From positions 1 to 64,000 of the forward strand of contig NZ_SGIT01000006.1 in NCBI RefSeq assembly GCF_004208525.1: a stretch of 64,000 bases of DNA, in the 5' to 3' direction. The notes below the pieces were generated by a model. The model saw nothing but the letters and a program-made list of their open reading frames with translations, made no database searches and had not been told where the DNA came from. This DNA is from Sphingobacterium corticibacterium. GTDB taxonomy: Bacteria > Bacteroidota > Bacteroidia > Sphingobacteriales > Sphingobacteriaceae. Position numbers and translations under genes: made by a program. Shown here piece after piece: positions 36,210-44,211 of this stretch (positions are counted from its first letter, which is position 1; every line of letters starts with the position of its first letter).

Positions 36210-37673
36210 TCACTGACTGTGCTTTGAGCCAGCTTCTAATGAACTTTTCAAAGCATCAACAGCCTGTATCAATTCCGCTTCGTTCATTGAAGCGAAGCCA
36301 AACCGAAATGCGTTTTGTTCCAAATCCCAACGAATAATTTTAAACTGCGTATTGGCAACCAGTCGGGCAATAGAAAATTTGGGGTTTAGCTTTACCCAAA
36401 TAGCCATTCCACCTGTTGGCAACGTATAAGAAACGTATTTGCCCAATTTTTCTTTCAGCAACACATCTAAAAAATCCCTGCGTTCGTGATAACATTTTTT
36501 TGATTTCTTCAGATGCCTTTTGAGTTCGTCCTCTTTTATCAATGTAGCCAAAGCACTCTGCATATAACCATCGCCACCTACATCTATTATTTTTCTGAAA
36601 GCTGTACATTGTTCGATGAAATTTTTAGGAGCCACCATAAAGCCCATACGCAAAGCAGGGTCTAATATCTTGGAAAAAGAACCGATATAAATTACGTTTC
36701 CGTTATGGTTGCTACTCGCCAAAGGCAGGTAAGGCGAAGATGTATAATGATAATCATAGTCGTAATCGTCCTCTATAATGGCAAACAAAAACTGTTTGGA
36801 AAGTTCCAATAATTTTATCCGTCTTTCCACGCTCAACGTTACGGTAGTCGGGTAATGATGATGCGGGATTACATACACTGCATCAATTTTTTTCCGTTTG
36901 CATATCCTTTCAATAGCATCTGTATCAATTCCCTTTTCATCTACATTTACCTCAATGATTTTCGCTTCGGTTTCTTCAAAGGTTTTATTGGCAACAGGAT
37001 AATTAGGCTTGCCCACGATGATATTGGACGAATGTCTTAAAAGAAGTTGTGCAGATAAATAAATGCTCATTTGTGCCCCATGCGTAATCAGGATATTATC
37101 AACCGAAATGTTGAGCCCCCTTGTTACCGACAGGTAATTAACCAGCTCTTCCCGAAGTTTCAGTGTTCCCTGTGTTGTTCCGATGTTTGCGTTTTTAATG
37201 GCATACTTTTTTGAAGTAAGCGAGCGGTATGTTTTCAGTAAATCATCTATTGGTGATAGTCTTACGTCAGGGTGTCCGTCATCAATAATAATATCGGGAT
37301 AAGAAATAAGATTTTTTCCAAGGGTATTTTCTTCTATAATCCTGAAAGGTATATCCAAATCATTTTCGTATGGTGTCAGTATGTTATGCTCACTCCACTT
37401 TTGAGGTTTCAGCAAAGGGATATGCTCCGAAACGGCAACGTGCTTTCTTGGAACAATCATAATCCAATCTTGTGCGTCCAGTTCCTCATAACCTGCAATT
37501 ACGGTCTTGCGGTGTACACCCAGCGTTTTAGCCAATTCACGACTACTTGGCAAATGCGTTCCAGCTTTCAAAGTACCGTTTCTGATAGCATTGATGATGG
37601 ATATTGCAATCTGCCTGTAAACAGGAATTTTACTTTCTTTATTTATAATAATGATGTGTTCGTATGGCAACAT
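36210..37673 (-). CDS. MocR/PdxR-type GntR regulator with aminotransferase domain
   Basis: A 487-aa protein. N-terminal GntR winged helix (about 10-75; IPVYRQIAISIINAIRNG, LPSSRELAKTLGVHRKTVIAGY), then a fold-type I PLP-binding aminotransferase-like domain (about 110-480), with IIEDDYDYDYHY and the lysine-bearing YIGSFSKILDPALRMGF near residue 325. MocR proteins use PLP as effector and often control vitamin B6 or amino-acid genes. It is divergent from a GNAT gene, with direct repeats in between. A YggS-type PLP-carrier gene lies 1.4 kb away. Confidence 0.88.
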   Translation of the reverse strand: MLPYEHIIIINKESKIPVYRQIAISIINAIRNGTLKAGTHLPSSRELAKTLGVHRKTVIAGYEELDAQDWIMIVPRKHVAVSEHIPLLKPQKWSEHNILTPYENDLDIPFRIIEENTLGKNLISYPDIIIDDGHPDVRLSPIDDLLKTYRSLTSKKYAIKNANIGTTQGTLKLREELVNYLSVTRGLNISVDNILITHGAQMSIYLSAQLLLRHSSNIIVGKPNYPVANKTFEETEAKIIEVNVDEKGIDTDAIERICKRKKIDAVYVIPHHHYPTTVTLSVERRIKLLELSKQFLFAIIEDDYDYDYHYTSSPYLPLASSNHNGNVIYIGSFSKILDPALRMGFMVAPKNFIEQCTAFRKIIDVGGDGYMQSALATLIKEDELKRHLKKSKKCYHERRDFLDVLLKEKLGKYVSYTLPTGGMAIWVKLNPKFSIARLVANTQFKIIRWDLEQNAFRFGFASMNEAELIQAVDALKSSLEAGSKHSQ

Positions 37674-37675
37674 TC

Positions 37676-37735
37676 TGGACTACCTTTTATCTATAAATTG
37701 GACTACAAAGATAGTCCTATTGGAAATTAACTTTG
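37676..37735. promoter_or_regulatory. MocR operator direct repeats and GNAT promoter box
   Basis: TGGACTAC occurs at 37676-37683 and again at 37699-37706, 23 bases apart, about two helical turns on the same face. An inverted AGTCC follows at about 37712-37716. Direct repeats are typical MocR sites. TAACTTTG (37728-37735) is a -7 box for the GNAT gene at 37763. Confidence 0.55.
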
Positions 37736-37762
37736 CTATCTCATTTAAAATAATTAAAAGCA

Positions 37763-38209
37763 ATGGAGTTCAACATCAAAAAAGTAGGTCTAAACGATTT
37801 AGACACAACCGCAGAATTATTTAACCTTTACCGTATTTTTTACCGTCAGGCAGACGATTACGAAAAATGCAAACAGTTCATTAAAGAACGATTAGACAAC
37901 GACCAATCAAACATTTTTGTCGTGTACGCAGACGGCAAAGCAGTTGGTTTTGTACAGTTGTACAAGCTGTATCATTACATCAAATTGGCAAAGCAATGGT
38001 TATTGAGCGATTTGTTTGTTCATCCCGATTACAGAGGCAAAGGGCTTTCGGTAGCGTTGATAGACCGAGCAAAGCAATGGTGCGAAGAAACAGGAGCCTG
38101 CGGATTGATGCTTGAAACCGAAAAAACAAACGACATCGGAAACAAATTATACCCACGTTGTGGATTTGAATACGACGGCAATCACAATTATTACTATTGG
38201 TGGAAGTAA
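37763..38209 (+). CDS. GNAT-family N-acetyltransferase
   Basis: A 148-aa protein with the GNAT layout: N-terminal strand KKVGLNDLDTTAELF, beta-bulge FVVYADGKAVGFVQLY, the acetyl-CoA loop DLFVHPDYRGKGLSVALI (R-G-K-G at about 94-97) and the C-terminal GFEYDGNHNYYYW. It is divergently transcribed from the MocR gene and probably controlled by it. The substrate is unknown. Confidence 0.85.
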   Translation: MEFNIKKVGLNDLDTTAELFNLYRIFYRQADDYEKCKQFIKERLDNDQSNIFVVYADGKAVGFVQLYKLYHYIKLAKQWLLSDLFVHPDYRGKGLSVALIDRAKQWCEETGACGLMLETEKTNDIGNKLYPRCGFEYDGNHNYYYWWK

Positions 38210-38214
38210 CGAAC

Positions 38215-38244
38215 AAGGCGGACTAAATCGGTTCGCCTTTTTAT
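38215..38244 (+). terminator. Terminator after the GNAT gene
   Basis: AAGGCG / CGCCTT stem with a 13-base loop and a run of Ts. It ends only 8 bases before the tRNA-like gene. Confidence 0.6.
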
Positions 38245-38251
38245 AAAAATT

Positions 38252-38322
38252 GGTCGGGTGGTCGAGTGGTTAGACAAGGGTACGCAATACCTTTCACGAT
38301 GGTTCAAATCCATCCCCGACCT
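38252..38322 (+). tRNA. tRNA-Cys-like gene (anticodon GCA, C at position 33)
   Basis: A 71-base cloverleaf: acceptor GGTCGGG / CCCGACC (38252-38258 and 38315-38321, 7 bp), D-arm GTC-GAGTGGTTA-GAC, anticodon arm AGGGT-ACGCAAT-ACCTT, T-arm GATGG-TTCAAAT-CCATC, discriminator T73. Anticodon GCA and U73 are the Cys identity elements, and the D-loop equals that of ordinary bacterial tRNA-Cys. But position 33, almost always U, is C. No CCA is encoded (TCAA follows). It lies 20 bases before the AAA gene start. It could be a functional variant, a decayed copy or a tRNA-like leader element. Confidence 0.75.
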
Positions 38323-38342
38323 CAACTAATCATATAATTTTG

Positions 38343-39065
38343 ATGAACGTATTTGACCTTATCATAAACGACAAAGAACAGGTGTCATTAAACGATATAT
38401 TCCTTGATGAAGCTAACAAACAGCAATTTGAACAGCTTATTAAGGAACATAAATATATTGAAGAATTAAGCCAATACGAATTGCCTGTAAATAACAAAAT
38501 ATTGCTTCACGGCAGTTCAGGTTGTGGCAAAACAATGACTGCCAAAGCCATTGCAAACGCATTGGGTAAAAACATTCTTATACTCAATTTGAGCAATATA
38601 GTCTGTTCTCGCATCGGCGAAACATCGCAGAACATCAAACAGGTATTTGACAAAGCGGGCAGGGAAAAAGCCGTTTTGTTTTTAGATGAATTTGACCAAA
38701 TTGGGAAAGCGAGGGGCAACGATGATAAAGATGTAGGCGAAATGCGAAGATTGGTAAACACCTTAATACAGCTCATAGATTACTATCCCGAAAAAGCATT
38801 GTTGCTGTGTGCGACCAACCACCCCGAAATTATTGATACAGCCTTGTTAAGACGGTTTCAGTTACGGATAAATTTTGAAATGCCTACTCAACAGGTTTTA
38901 GACGAGTATTACAACAAACTGTTATCCCAATTTCCAACGGAATTGCAGAGCATAGAACGTAAATACAATATCTCATTTGCCGAAGCCAAAGACCATACGT
39001 TTACATTGGTAAAATCGATACTGATAAAAGAATTGGAAGCAAGAGAAAAAAGTACAGAAGTATGA
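38343..39065 (+). CDS. AAA+ ATPase
   Basis: A 240-aa protein from the ATG at 38343 (an overlapping TTG lies 3 bases earlier). A single AAA+ module: Walker A HGSSGCGKT (about 58-66), Walker B VLFLDEFDQIGK (about 113-124), sensor-1 CATN (about 157-160), arginine finger LLRRF (about 169-173), short helical lid. Very similar to the ATPase half at 4616-5440. Its stop overlaps the next ATG (ATGA, 39062-39065). The role is unknown; single-module AAA+ proteins of this type remodel or unfold partners. Confidence 0.85.
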   Translation: MNVFDLIINDKEQVSLNDIFLDEANKQQFEQLIKEHKYIEELSQYELPVNNKILLHGSSGCGKTMTAKAIANALGKNILILNLSNIVCSRIGETSQNIKQVFDKAGREKAVLFLDEFDQIGKARGNDDKDVGEMRRLVNTLIQLIDYYPEKALLLCATNHPEIIDTALLRRFQLRINFEMPTQQVLDEYYNKLLSQFPTELQSIERKYNISFAEAKDHTFTLVKSILIKELEAREKSTEV

Positions 39066-39796
39066 ACGAAGAAATTTTACAGAACATTGCCCTTATACAA
39101 GAACGGATAAACAACGCTTGTAAGGAAAGCAACAGAAATCCCAATGAAGTAAAATTACTTCTGGCTACTAAAACCGTACCTGCGGAGCGTATCAAAATGG
39201 CATTACAGACAGGACATACATTAATAGCCGAAAACAAAGTGCAGGAACTAAAAGAAAAATACGAAGCGTTGAAAGAAATTCCGCACACCAACCATTTTAT
39301 AGGGCATTTGCAGACCAACAAAATCAAAGACCTATTGAGACACAATGTGACCTGTATTCAGTCACTTGACCGTTTGGATTTGGCAGAAAAACTGCATCAA
39401 CGCTTACAGTTTGAAAACAAAACCATAGAAGTATTGATACAGGTAAATACTTCGTTTGAAGAAAGCAAATTTGGAACAAACCCTGATAATGCCATCGAAT
39501 TAATAAAACAGGTAGCAAAGTTTGATACCTTGAAAATAAAAGGTTTGATGACTATAGGGCTGTTTAGTGCAGAAACAGAAAAGGTGCGTAAATGTTTTCG
39601 GTTGCTCAAAGATATTCAACAGCAGATTATTGCCTTAAACATTCCTAATGTAGAAATGCAGGAGCTATCAATGGGAATGAGTGGCGATATGGAAACCGCC
39701 ATTTCAGAGGGTGCAACCATTGTACGAGTAGGTTCGGCTATTTTCGGGCAAAGGATTTACCCCGATAGTTATTATTGGAATGAAAACTTAGGATAG
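39062..39796 (+). CDS. yggS: YggS/PROSC-type pyridoxal-phosphate homeostasis protein
   Basis: A 244-aa single-domain alanine-racemase-like barrel. PLP-lysine in LLLATKTVPAERI (about 32-44), HFIGHLQTNKIK, LIQVNTSFEESKFG, and the terminal LSMGMSGDMETAISEGATIVRVGSAIFG that binds the phosphate. YggS proteins carry and buffer PLP. Its translational coupling to an AAA+ ATPase and its proximity to a PLP-sensing MocR regulator suggest a small B6-linked module carried by the element. Confidence 0.9.
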   Translation: MNEEILQNIALIQERINNACKESNRNPNEVKLLLATKTVPAERIKMALQTGHTLIAENKVQELKEKYEALKEIPHTNHFIGHLQTNKIKDLLRHNVTCIQSLDRLDLAEKLHQRLQFENKTIEVLIQVNTSFEESKFGTNPDNAIELIKQVAKFDTLKIKGLMTIGLFSAETEKVRKCFRLLKDIQQQIIALNIPNVEMQELSMGMSGDMETAISEGATIVRVGSAIFGQRIYPDSYYWNENLG

Positions 39797-39824
39797 ACTA
39801 TTATTGTTTGTAAACAGAAAAATG

Positions 39825-39852
39825 AGCAGGATTTAACGATCCTGCTTTTTTT
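39825..39852 (+). terminator. Terminator after yggS
   Basis: AGCAGGAT / ATCCTGCT, an 8-bp stem with a TTAACG loop and a run of Ts. Confidence 0.8.
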
Positions 39853-40325
39853 ATGCCCTTACTTTTTGTACTCCAAGCACATTTACGCCTTTCACATCCC
39901 TTCGCAGTAAAAGAGCTTATAACTACTTCTTAAATAGAAAATTGAAAAACACAGCTCTACTATTTCCCTCCCTTTATATTTTTCAAATCTCTATCACAGG
40001 CATCCATTGCCTTGTCATTTATCCCAAAAATTTATTACAAGAATATTTCCATAATCAACCGGTAAAAAGGCAGCCAAAGTACGGCGGTCACCCACGCTCA
40101 ATCCCAGCCAAAAGACTACGGCATAAACGGTTTCCTCCCTAAAGGTACCCTCCAATTATTCCGTTTCCTTTTGGCTTTTCCTCTTGACCGCCTTGATAGT
40201 CTGCTTTCTTTTTTCCGGTTTTTCTTTTGGAAAAAATTATGCGAAGCGGAGCAAACCACAACAGGGAGCAGGAAACGAGAAAAGCGAACGTAACAAAATG
40301 TAAAATTTTTAAAACAGGAACGATT
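39853..40325. other. Leader region of the SSB-PRTRC operon, no gene
   Basis: It holds short open frames only. TTTTTTCC (40209-40216) pairs with GGAAAAAA (40229-40236) shortly before the ssb ATG. The long pyrimidine-rich run (40140-40230) and purine-rich run after it suggest a leader rather than coding DNA. Confidence 0.4.
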
Positions 40326-40718
40326 ATGAACATCATCGGAAGACTGACAAGAGATGCGGAAGTACGCACAACGTCACAGGACAAACAAGTAGTAAACTTT
40401 TCAGTAGCGACCAACGACAGCTACAAAAACAAGCAGGGCGAACGCATAGAGCAAACGACCTATTTCGACTGCTCTTATTGGATTTCTGCAAAAGTAGCCA
40501 CATTACTCACAAAGGGCACTTTGGTAGAACTCACAGGCAGGGTAAGTACAAGAGCGTGGACAGGCAATGACGGAGAGCCAAGAGCAGGGCTGAATTTCCA
40601 TACCTCAAACATCAAATTGCACGGAGGTGGTAAAAGAACCGAAACTGTACAGGCTACTGCACAAGCGGAAAACAACAAGGTTACAGCACAAGGTACAGAG
40701 GACGACCTACCATTTTAA
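40326..40718 (+). CDS. ssb: Single-stranded DNA-binding protein
   Basis: A 130-aa protein from the ATG giving MNIIGRLTRDAEVR; the longer frame upstream lacks homology. One OB fold (about 1-100), with VVNFSVATND and TTYFDCSYWI, and a disordered tail ending DDLPF, the SSB tip that recruits repair proteins. Element-borne SSBs of this kind accompany conjugative or replicative modules. First gene of the run to 46909. Confidence 0.92.
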   Translation: MNIIGRLTRDAEVRTTSQDKQVVNFSVATNDSYKNKQGERIEQTTYFDCSYWISAKVATLLTKGTLVELTGRVSTRAWTGNDGEPRAGLNFHTSNIKLHGGGKRTETVQATAQAENNKVTAQGTEDDLPF

Positions 40719-40761
40719 CAAAGAGTATTCAATCATTTTTTAACATCAAAATTTTATCAAA

Positions 40762-41835
40762 ATGGCACATAACATTCATTTCAACGAGAGAACAGGAAAG
40801 CACAGTTTCTTTTCAGTACAGCAAAAAGCGTGGCACGGATTGGGGCAAATCGTGGAACAATACCCAACGAGCGAAGAAGCTATCAAATACGCAGGGTTAG
40901 ATTATGAGGTGGTAAAATCCCCATTGTTTACCAAAGGTTCGAGCATTATCGAAACCGCTAACGGCATAGAGATAGGCAGTAGCGAATTGGAAGTACCTAA
41001 CTATTTCGCCAACATACGCACCGATAACAATGCAGTATTGGGCGTAGTCGGTAAGGATTACCACATTGTACAAAATAGAGAAGCCTTTAATTTCTTTGAT
41101 GCCATTGTAGGTGGTGGCGAGGGTATTTTATACGAAACCGCAGGAGCATTGGGTAACGGAGAACGCATTTTTATCACAGCCAAATTGCCCGACTATATCC
41201 GTGTAGGCAATGGCGATGATGTAACGGAAAAGTATATTTTTCTAACCACTTCGCACGATGGTTCGGGCAGTATCACAGCCGCTTTTACTCCCATTAGGAT
41301 TGTATGCCAAAATACGCTGAATGCCTCATTACGCAGTATGACCAATGTAGTCCGTATCAAGCACACTTCGGGAGTCAAACAACGTATCGAGAACGCCCAC
41401 AAGATTATGGGATTGGCTAACACATTGAGCACACAATTAGAGGGCATATTCAATGAGTGGACAAAGTTAAAGGTTACAGACCGAGAAGTAAGAAAGTTAA
41501 TCCAATTGGCACTTTGCCCAAACAAGGAAACGCTTGAACTACTCAAAAAAGGTGCGGAAGATGAAGTTTCCACCGTATTCAAAAATGTGGTTGATGATGC
41601 TTTCAGCTATGCGATGATGAGCGATACCCAACAAATGGACACGACAAAGGGCACATTGTTCGGAGCGTACAATGCCGTTACAGGATACTTTCAGAACGTC
41701 AGAAATTACAAAAATGACGAAGCCAAACTACAGAGTATTGTATTGGGTGGTACTGCCCAACTGAAATCACAGAAAGCATTTGAACTGTGTACCTCGTTTG
41801 CTTTGGACGGTGCGGAAATCCTAAACCTTAATTAA
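40762..41835 (+). CDS. DUF932 phage/plasmid-like protein
   Basis: A 357-aa protein with the DUF932/TIGR03299 blocks: N-terminal RTGKHSFFSVQQKAWHGLG, then LGVVGKDYHIVQNREAFNFFD, VTEKYIFLTTSHDGSGS and FTPIRIVCQNTLNASL. The family is found on phages, plasmids and integrative elements; its molecular role is not established. It follows ssb by 43 bases in the same operon. Confidence 0.85.
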   Translation: MAHNIHFNERTGKHSFFSVQQKAWHGLGQIVEQYPTSEEAIKYAGLDYEVVKSPLFTKGSSIIETANGIEIGSSELEVPNYFANIRTDNNAVLGVVGKDYHIVQNREAFNFFDAIVGGGEGILYETAGALGNGERIFITAKLPDYIRVGNGDDVTEKYIFLTTSHDGSGSITAAFTPIRIVCQNTLNASLRSMTNVVRIKHTSGVKQRIENAHKIMGLANTLSTQLEGIFNEWTKLKVTDREVRKLIQLALCPNKETLELLKKGAEDEVSTVFKNVVDDAFSYAMMSDTQQMDTTKGTLFGAYNAVTGYFQNVRNYKNDEAKLQSIVLGGTAQLKSQKAFELCTSFALDGAEILNLN

Positions 41836-41887
41836 ATAACCATAGGCTACCGCCTTAATCGGTGGTAGCCTACTATAAACTACAATT

Positions 41888-42271
41888 ATGACAATAGAGA
41901 TATATGAAGCAACGCTGAATCACGACACGGGTACAACAATGCTAAGAGTATTTTCATTAAGTGGAAAACAGGGAGCTATACAGCAGATAACAACCGTAGA
42001 GGGTTGTCCCGAATGTGCCATTGTGGATATAGTGAAGATTGATAACGATACAAAACAGCAGGATATGAAAGCAAAAACCATAGAGGAAGCAAAAGAATTG
42101 GCTAAAGGCAAGAGCCTTGAAAAGAAGCATAAGGACGAAACAGTACATATTATCTACTGCAATCGGACGGAGTATTTCTACATAGACACAGACGGTTTAA
42201 TACGCCTTTGGGAGCAGTCATTCGGCTACTATGTAAATGGCATTTACACCGCTGAAAAATCACATTCATAA
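41888..42271 (+). CDS. Hypothetical element-associated protein
   Basis: A 127-aa soluble protein without recognised motif: an N-terminal beta-rich part, a central lysine-rich helix (EEAKELAKGKSLEKKHKDE) and an aromatic C-terminus. It lies in the ssb-PRTRC gene run, 52 bases after DUF932 and 20 before the next gene. Confidence 0.6.
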   Translation: MTIEIYEATLNHDTGTTMLRVFSLSGKQGAIQQITTVEGCPECAIVDIVKIDNDTKQQDMKAKTIEEAKELAKGKSLEKKHKDETVHIIYCNRTEYFYIDTDGLIRLWEQSFGYYVNGIYTAEKSHS

Positions 42272-42291
42272 CCCTTAAACAATAAACGATT

Positions 42292-42774
42292 ATGGCAAAT
42301 TGGTGCAGTAATACGGTTGTTTTCGAGGGAGAACCCGAAGCAATCGAACAGATACAACAGCTATTCAAATCAATGGCTGAAAAACAACAGGAAGAAAATT
42401 GCGGACAACTGCCCGACTTCGTAGAGAACAGTGACGGTGGCTATTTCTTCGACATCTACCAAGACGATGATGTTACAGGCATATTTCAGTATGAAACAAA
42501 ATGGTCGCCCAATATTGAGGTAGTACAAGCGATAGCAGAACACTATAACGTGAATTTCACACAGGACTATGAGGAATTAAGTAACGGTGTATGTGGCAGG
42601 GCGATTTTCTCTGACAAGCTACTCACAGATATTTATTTGGACGAAGAAGAATTTGAGCAATACGAGTTCGATGAAGAAACGGACACCTATCATTTTGAGG
42701 ATGATGAATACGAAAGTGAATACGAGATTTTAGAAACCCTATTGGAGCGAAAAATCGCCATTCATCAACCTTAA
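42292..42774 (+). CDS. YubB-like ferredoxin-fold domain protein
   Basis: A 160-aa protein beginning MANWCSNTVVFEGEPEAIEQI, the hallmark start of YubB/DUF1281-type proteins of plasmids (usually M-P-N-W-C-x-N). The C-terminal third is extremely acidic (DEEEFEQYEFDEETDTYHFEDDEYESEYE), unusual and suggestive of DNA mimicry or an interaction tail. Function unknown. Confidence 0.7.
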   Translation: MANWCSNTVVFEGEPEAIEQIQQLFKSMAEKQQEENCGQLPDFVENSDGGYFFDIYQDDDVTGIFQYETKWSPNIEVVQAIAEHYNVNFTQDYEELSNGVCGRAIFSDKLLTDIYLDEEEFEQYEFDEETDTYHFEDDEYESEYEILETLLERKIAIHQP

Positions 42775-42785
42775 ATGCAGATACA

Positions 42786-43124
42786 ATGGAAACAAAAATA
42801 ATAGCCACAAAGTTTGTTCGCCACGATGTACCCGAACTGAAAACCCTGCAAAATGCAAAGGTCTATCTGTTAAGGGAAAAACTCAACAAGGGCGAAAAGA
42901 TGAACCGAGCCGAAAAGAACTGGCTAGCAGAAGCCGTAAACCGAAATGCTTTTTTCAAAAGAGCCGTTCCCTTGCAGGGTTATCGGTTTGGGTTTGAAGA
43001 TGTATTAAAAACCTATGTGGTAAAGCAGTACGGCAATTGGGCAGAATACAACGCACCCGACAAAACAAGCCTTAAAACCATTGTTTACGGCAGGATTGAC
43101 CAGATAGCGGAAATCACTAAATAA
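42786..43124 (+). CDS. Hypothetical element-associated protein
   Basis: A 112-aa basic, helical protein (LREKLNKGEKMNRAEKNWLAEAVNR). No motif recognised. It starts 12 bases after the preceding gene and runs in the same operon. Confidence 0.6.
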   Translation: METKIIATKFVRHDVPELKTLQNAKVYLLREKLNKGEKMNRAEKNWLAEAVNRNAFFKRAVPLQGYRFGFEDVLKTYVVKQYGNWAEYNAPDKTSLKTIVYGRIDQIAEITK

Positions 43125-43138
43125 GAATTAGAGCAGTA

Positions 43139-43333
43139 ATGAAAATAACAGATTTACACGGTTGCGAAATTGAAGTAACCGACCTAAGGGAAGCTATCAA
43201 AGTAGCCAAACGCAATACAGGATATAGTCACGATGACAAAAGTTTTTCCGACTTCGATAAAAGACAAAAAAACTATTGGACGGACATACACGAGAAACTG
43301 ATAGCAATCAAAAAACGAATAGATAACAATTAA
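43139..43333 (+). CDS. Small hypothetical element-associated protein
   Basis: A 64-aa protein: DLHGCEIEVTDLREAIKVAK then a charged helical end. Tight spacing on both sides (14 and 12 bases) supports it as a real gene. Function unknown. Confidence 0.55.
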   Translation: MKITDLHGCEIEVTDLREAIKVAKRNTGYSHDDKSFSDFDKRQKNYWTDIHEKLIAIKKRIDNN

Positions 43334-43345
43334 AATTTCAGAACG

Positions 43346-43957
43346 ATGAATACCAATTTTTTCAATCAGATACAACAGTTAGACTTTACAGGAGTATTGC
43401 AACTGAACATTTCAAAAGGAGCAGAAACCAACCTTATCGTATCAGTACTGCTCAATAACGAACAATGTGGAGATAATGCCAAAAACCTTATTCCCCCATT
43501 AACTTTTAACGCCACTCCCCAAGAGTTTGACGAGGGATTTTTTGAGCAGATAAAAGCACCTATCAAAACCGTTTCGGGTGTAATGGTGGATATGGAGAAA
43601 TTTCTAAAACAAATGGAAATTGTCAAACAGCAATCGGCAATGGAGAAAGAAAAGACGGAGAAAGCTAAAAAAGAAAAAGAAGCTAAAGACAAGAAGTTTA
43701 AAGACGGGATGGCAAAGGCTGACCAACTTGAAAAAGAGGGTAAATTTCGTGAAGCGTGGATGAAAGTTCCCGATATAACCGAGTTTCCCGAAAAAGCGGA
43801 CGAGATACGAAAACGCAAAACGGCATTGTCTGCAAAATTCGCTACACCAAGCCTTTTCGGAGAAGCGGAAGAACCGCAACCCGAACCGCCAAAAACGGAC
43901 GAAGTTACAGCCGATTATCCCATAGATGAAACGGACGAAGAAGAAACAGAGTATTAA
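43346..43957 (+). CDS. PRTRC system protein E
   Basis: A 203-aa protein. N-terminal domain NTNFFNQIQQLDFTGVLQLNIS with LIPPLTFNATPQEFDEGFF, the conserved E-protein blocks, then a coiled coil (about 92-130, KEKTEKAKKEKEAKDKK) and an acidic tail. PRTRC genes are a conserved plasmid/ICE cassette of unknown overall function that includes an E1/ThiF-type enzyme and a JAB-like protease in complete versions. Confidence 0.8.
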   Translation: MNTNFFNQIQQLDFTGVLQLNISKGAETNLIVSVLLNNEQCGDNAKNLIPPLTFNATPQEFDEGFFEQIKAPIKTVSGVMVDMEKFLKQMEIVKQQSAMEKEKTEKAKKEKEAKDKKFKDGMAKADQLEKEGKFREAWMKVPDITEFPEKADEIRKRKTALSAKFATPSLFGEAEEPQPEPPKTDEVTADYPIDETDEEETEY

Positions 43958-43975
43958 CGATTAAAAACGAGCATT

Positions 43976-44194
43976 ATGTTATTAGCAACGCAATTAGAAC
44001 GAGTTTTTATACTCAAAGATAAAGGACAGGACATCAGACTGACCGACCCCGAACCACGTTGGAGCGTGGAAGCCGTAATGAATTTTTACGCCAATATGTA
44101 CCCGATACTTACAACGGCAAAAGCATCTGCACCACAGATAAAAGATGATGCCGTAGAGTACAAATTTGAGAGCGTAATGGGAACGAAAGGTTAA
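43976..44194 (+). CDS. PRTRC system protein C
   Basis: A 72-aa protein whose length and sequence fit PRTRC C: RVFILKDKGQDIRLTDPEP, WSVEAVMNFYANMYP and FESVMGTKG at the end. In the family this small beta-grasp-like protein resembles a ubiquitin-like partner of the ThiF enzyme, though here it ends GTKG rather than GG. Lies between E and the F-like gene. Confidence 0.85.
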   Translation: MLLATQLERVFILKDKGQDIRLTDPEPRWSVEAVMNFYANMYPILTTAKASAPQIKDDAVEYKFESVMGTKG

Positions 44195-44211
44195 ATCAAA
44201 TATTTAAAACG

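Noticed and set aside
37272..37730. Plus-strand frame of 152 aa opposite the MocR gene
   Set aside because: Entirely antisense to clearly recognised GntR/aminotransferase coding sequence.
43366..43879. Minus-strand frames opposite PRTRC protein E
   Set aside because: They arise from the A-rich coiled-coil codons read backwards (long Phe/Ser runs); no independent support.
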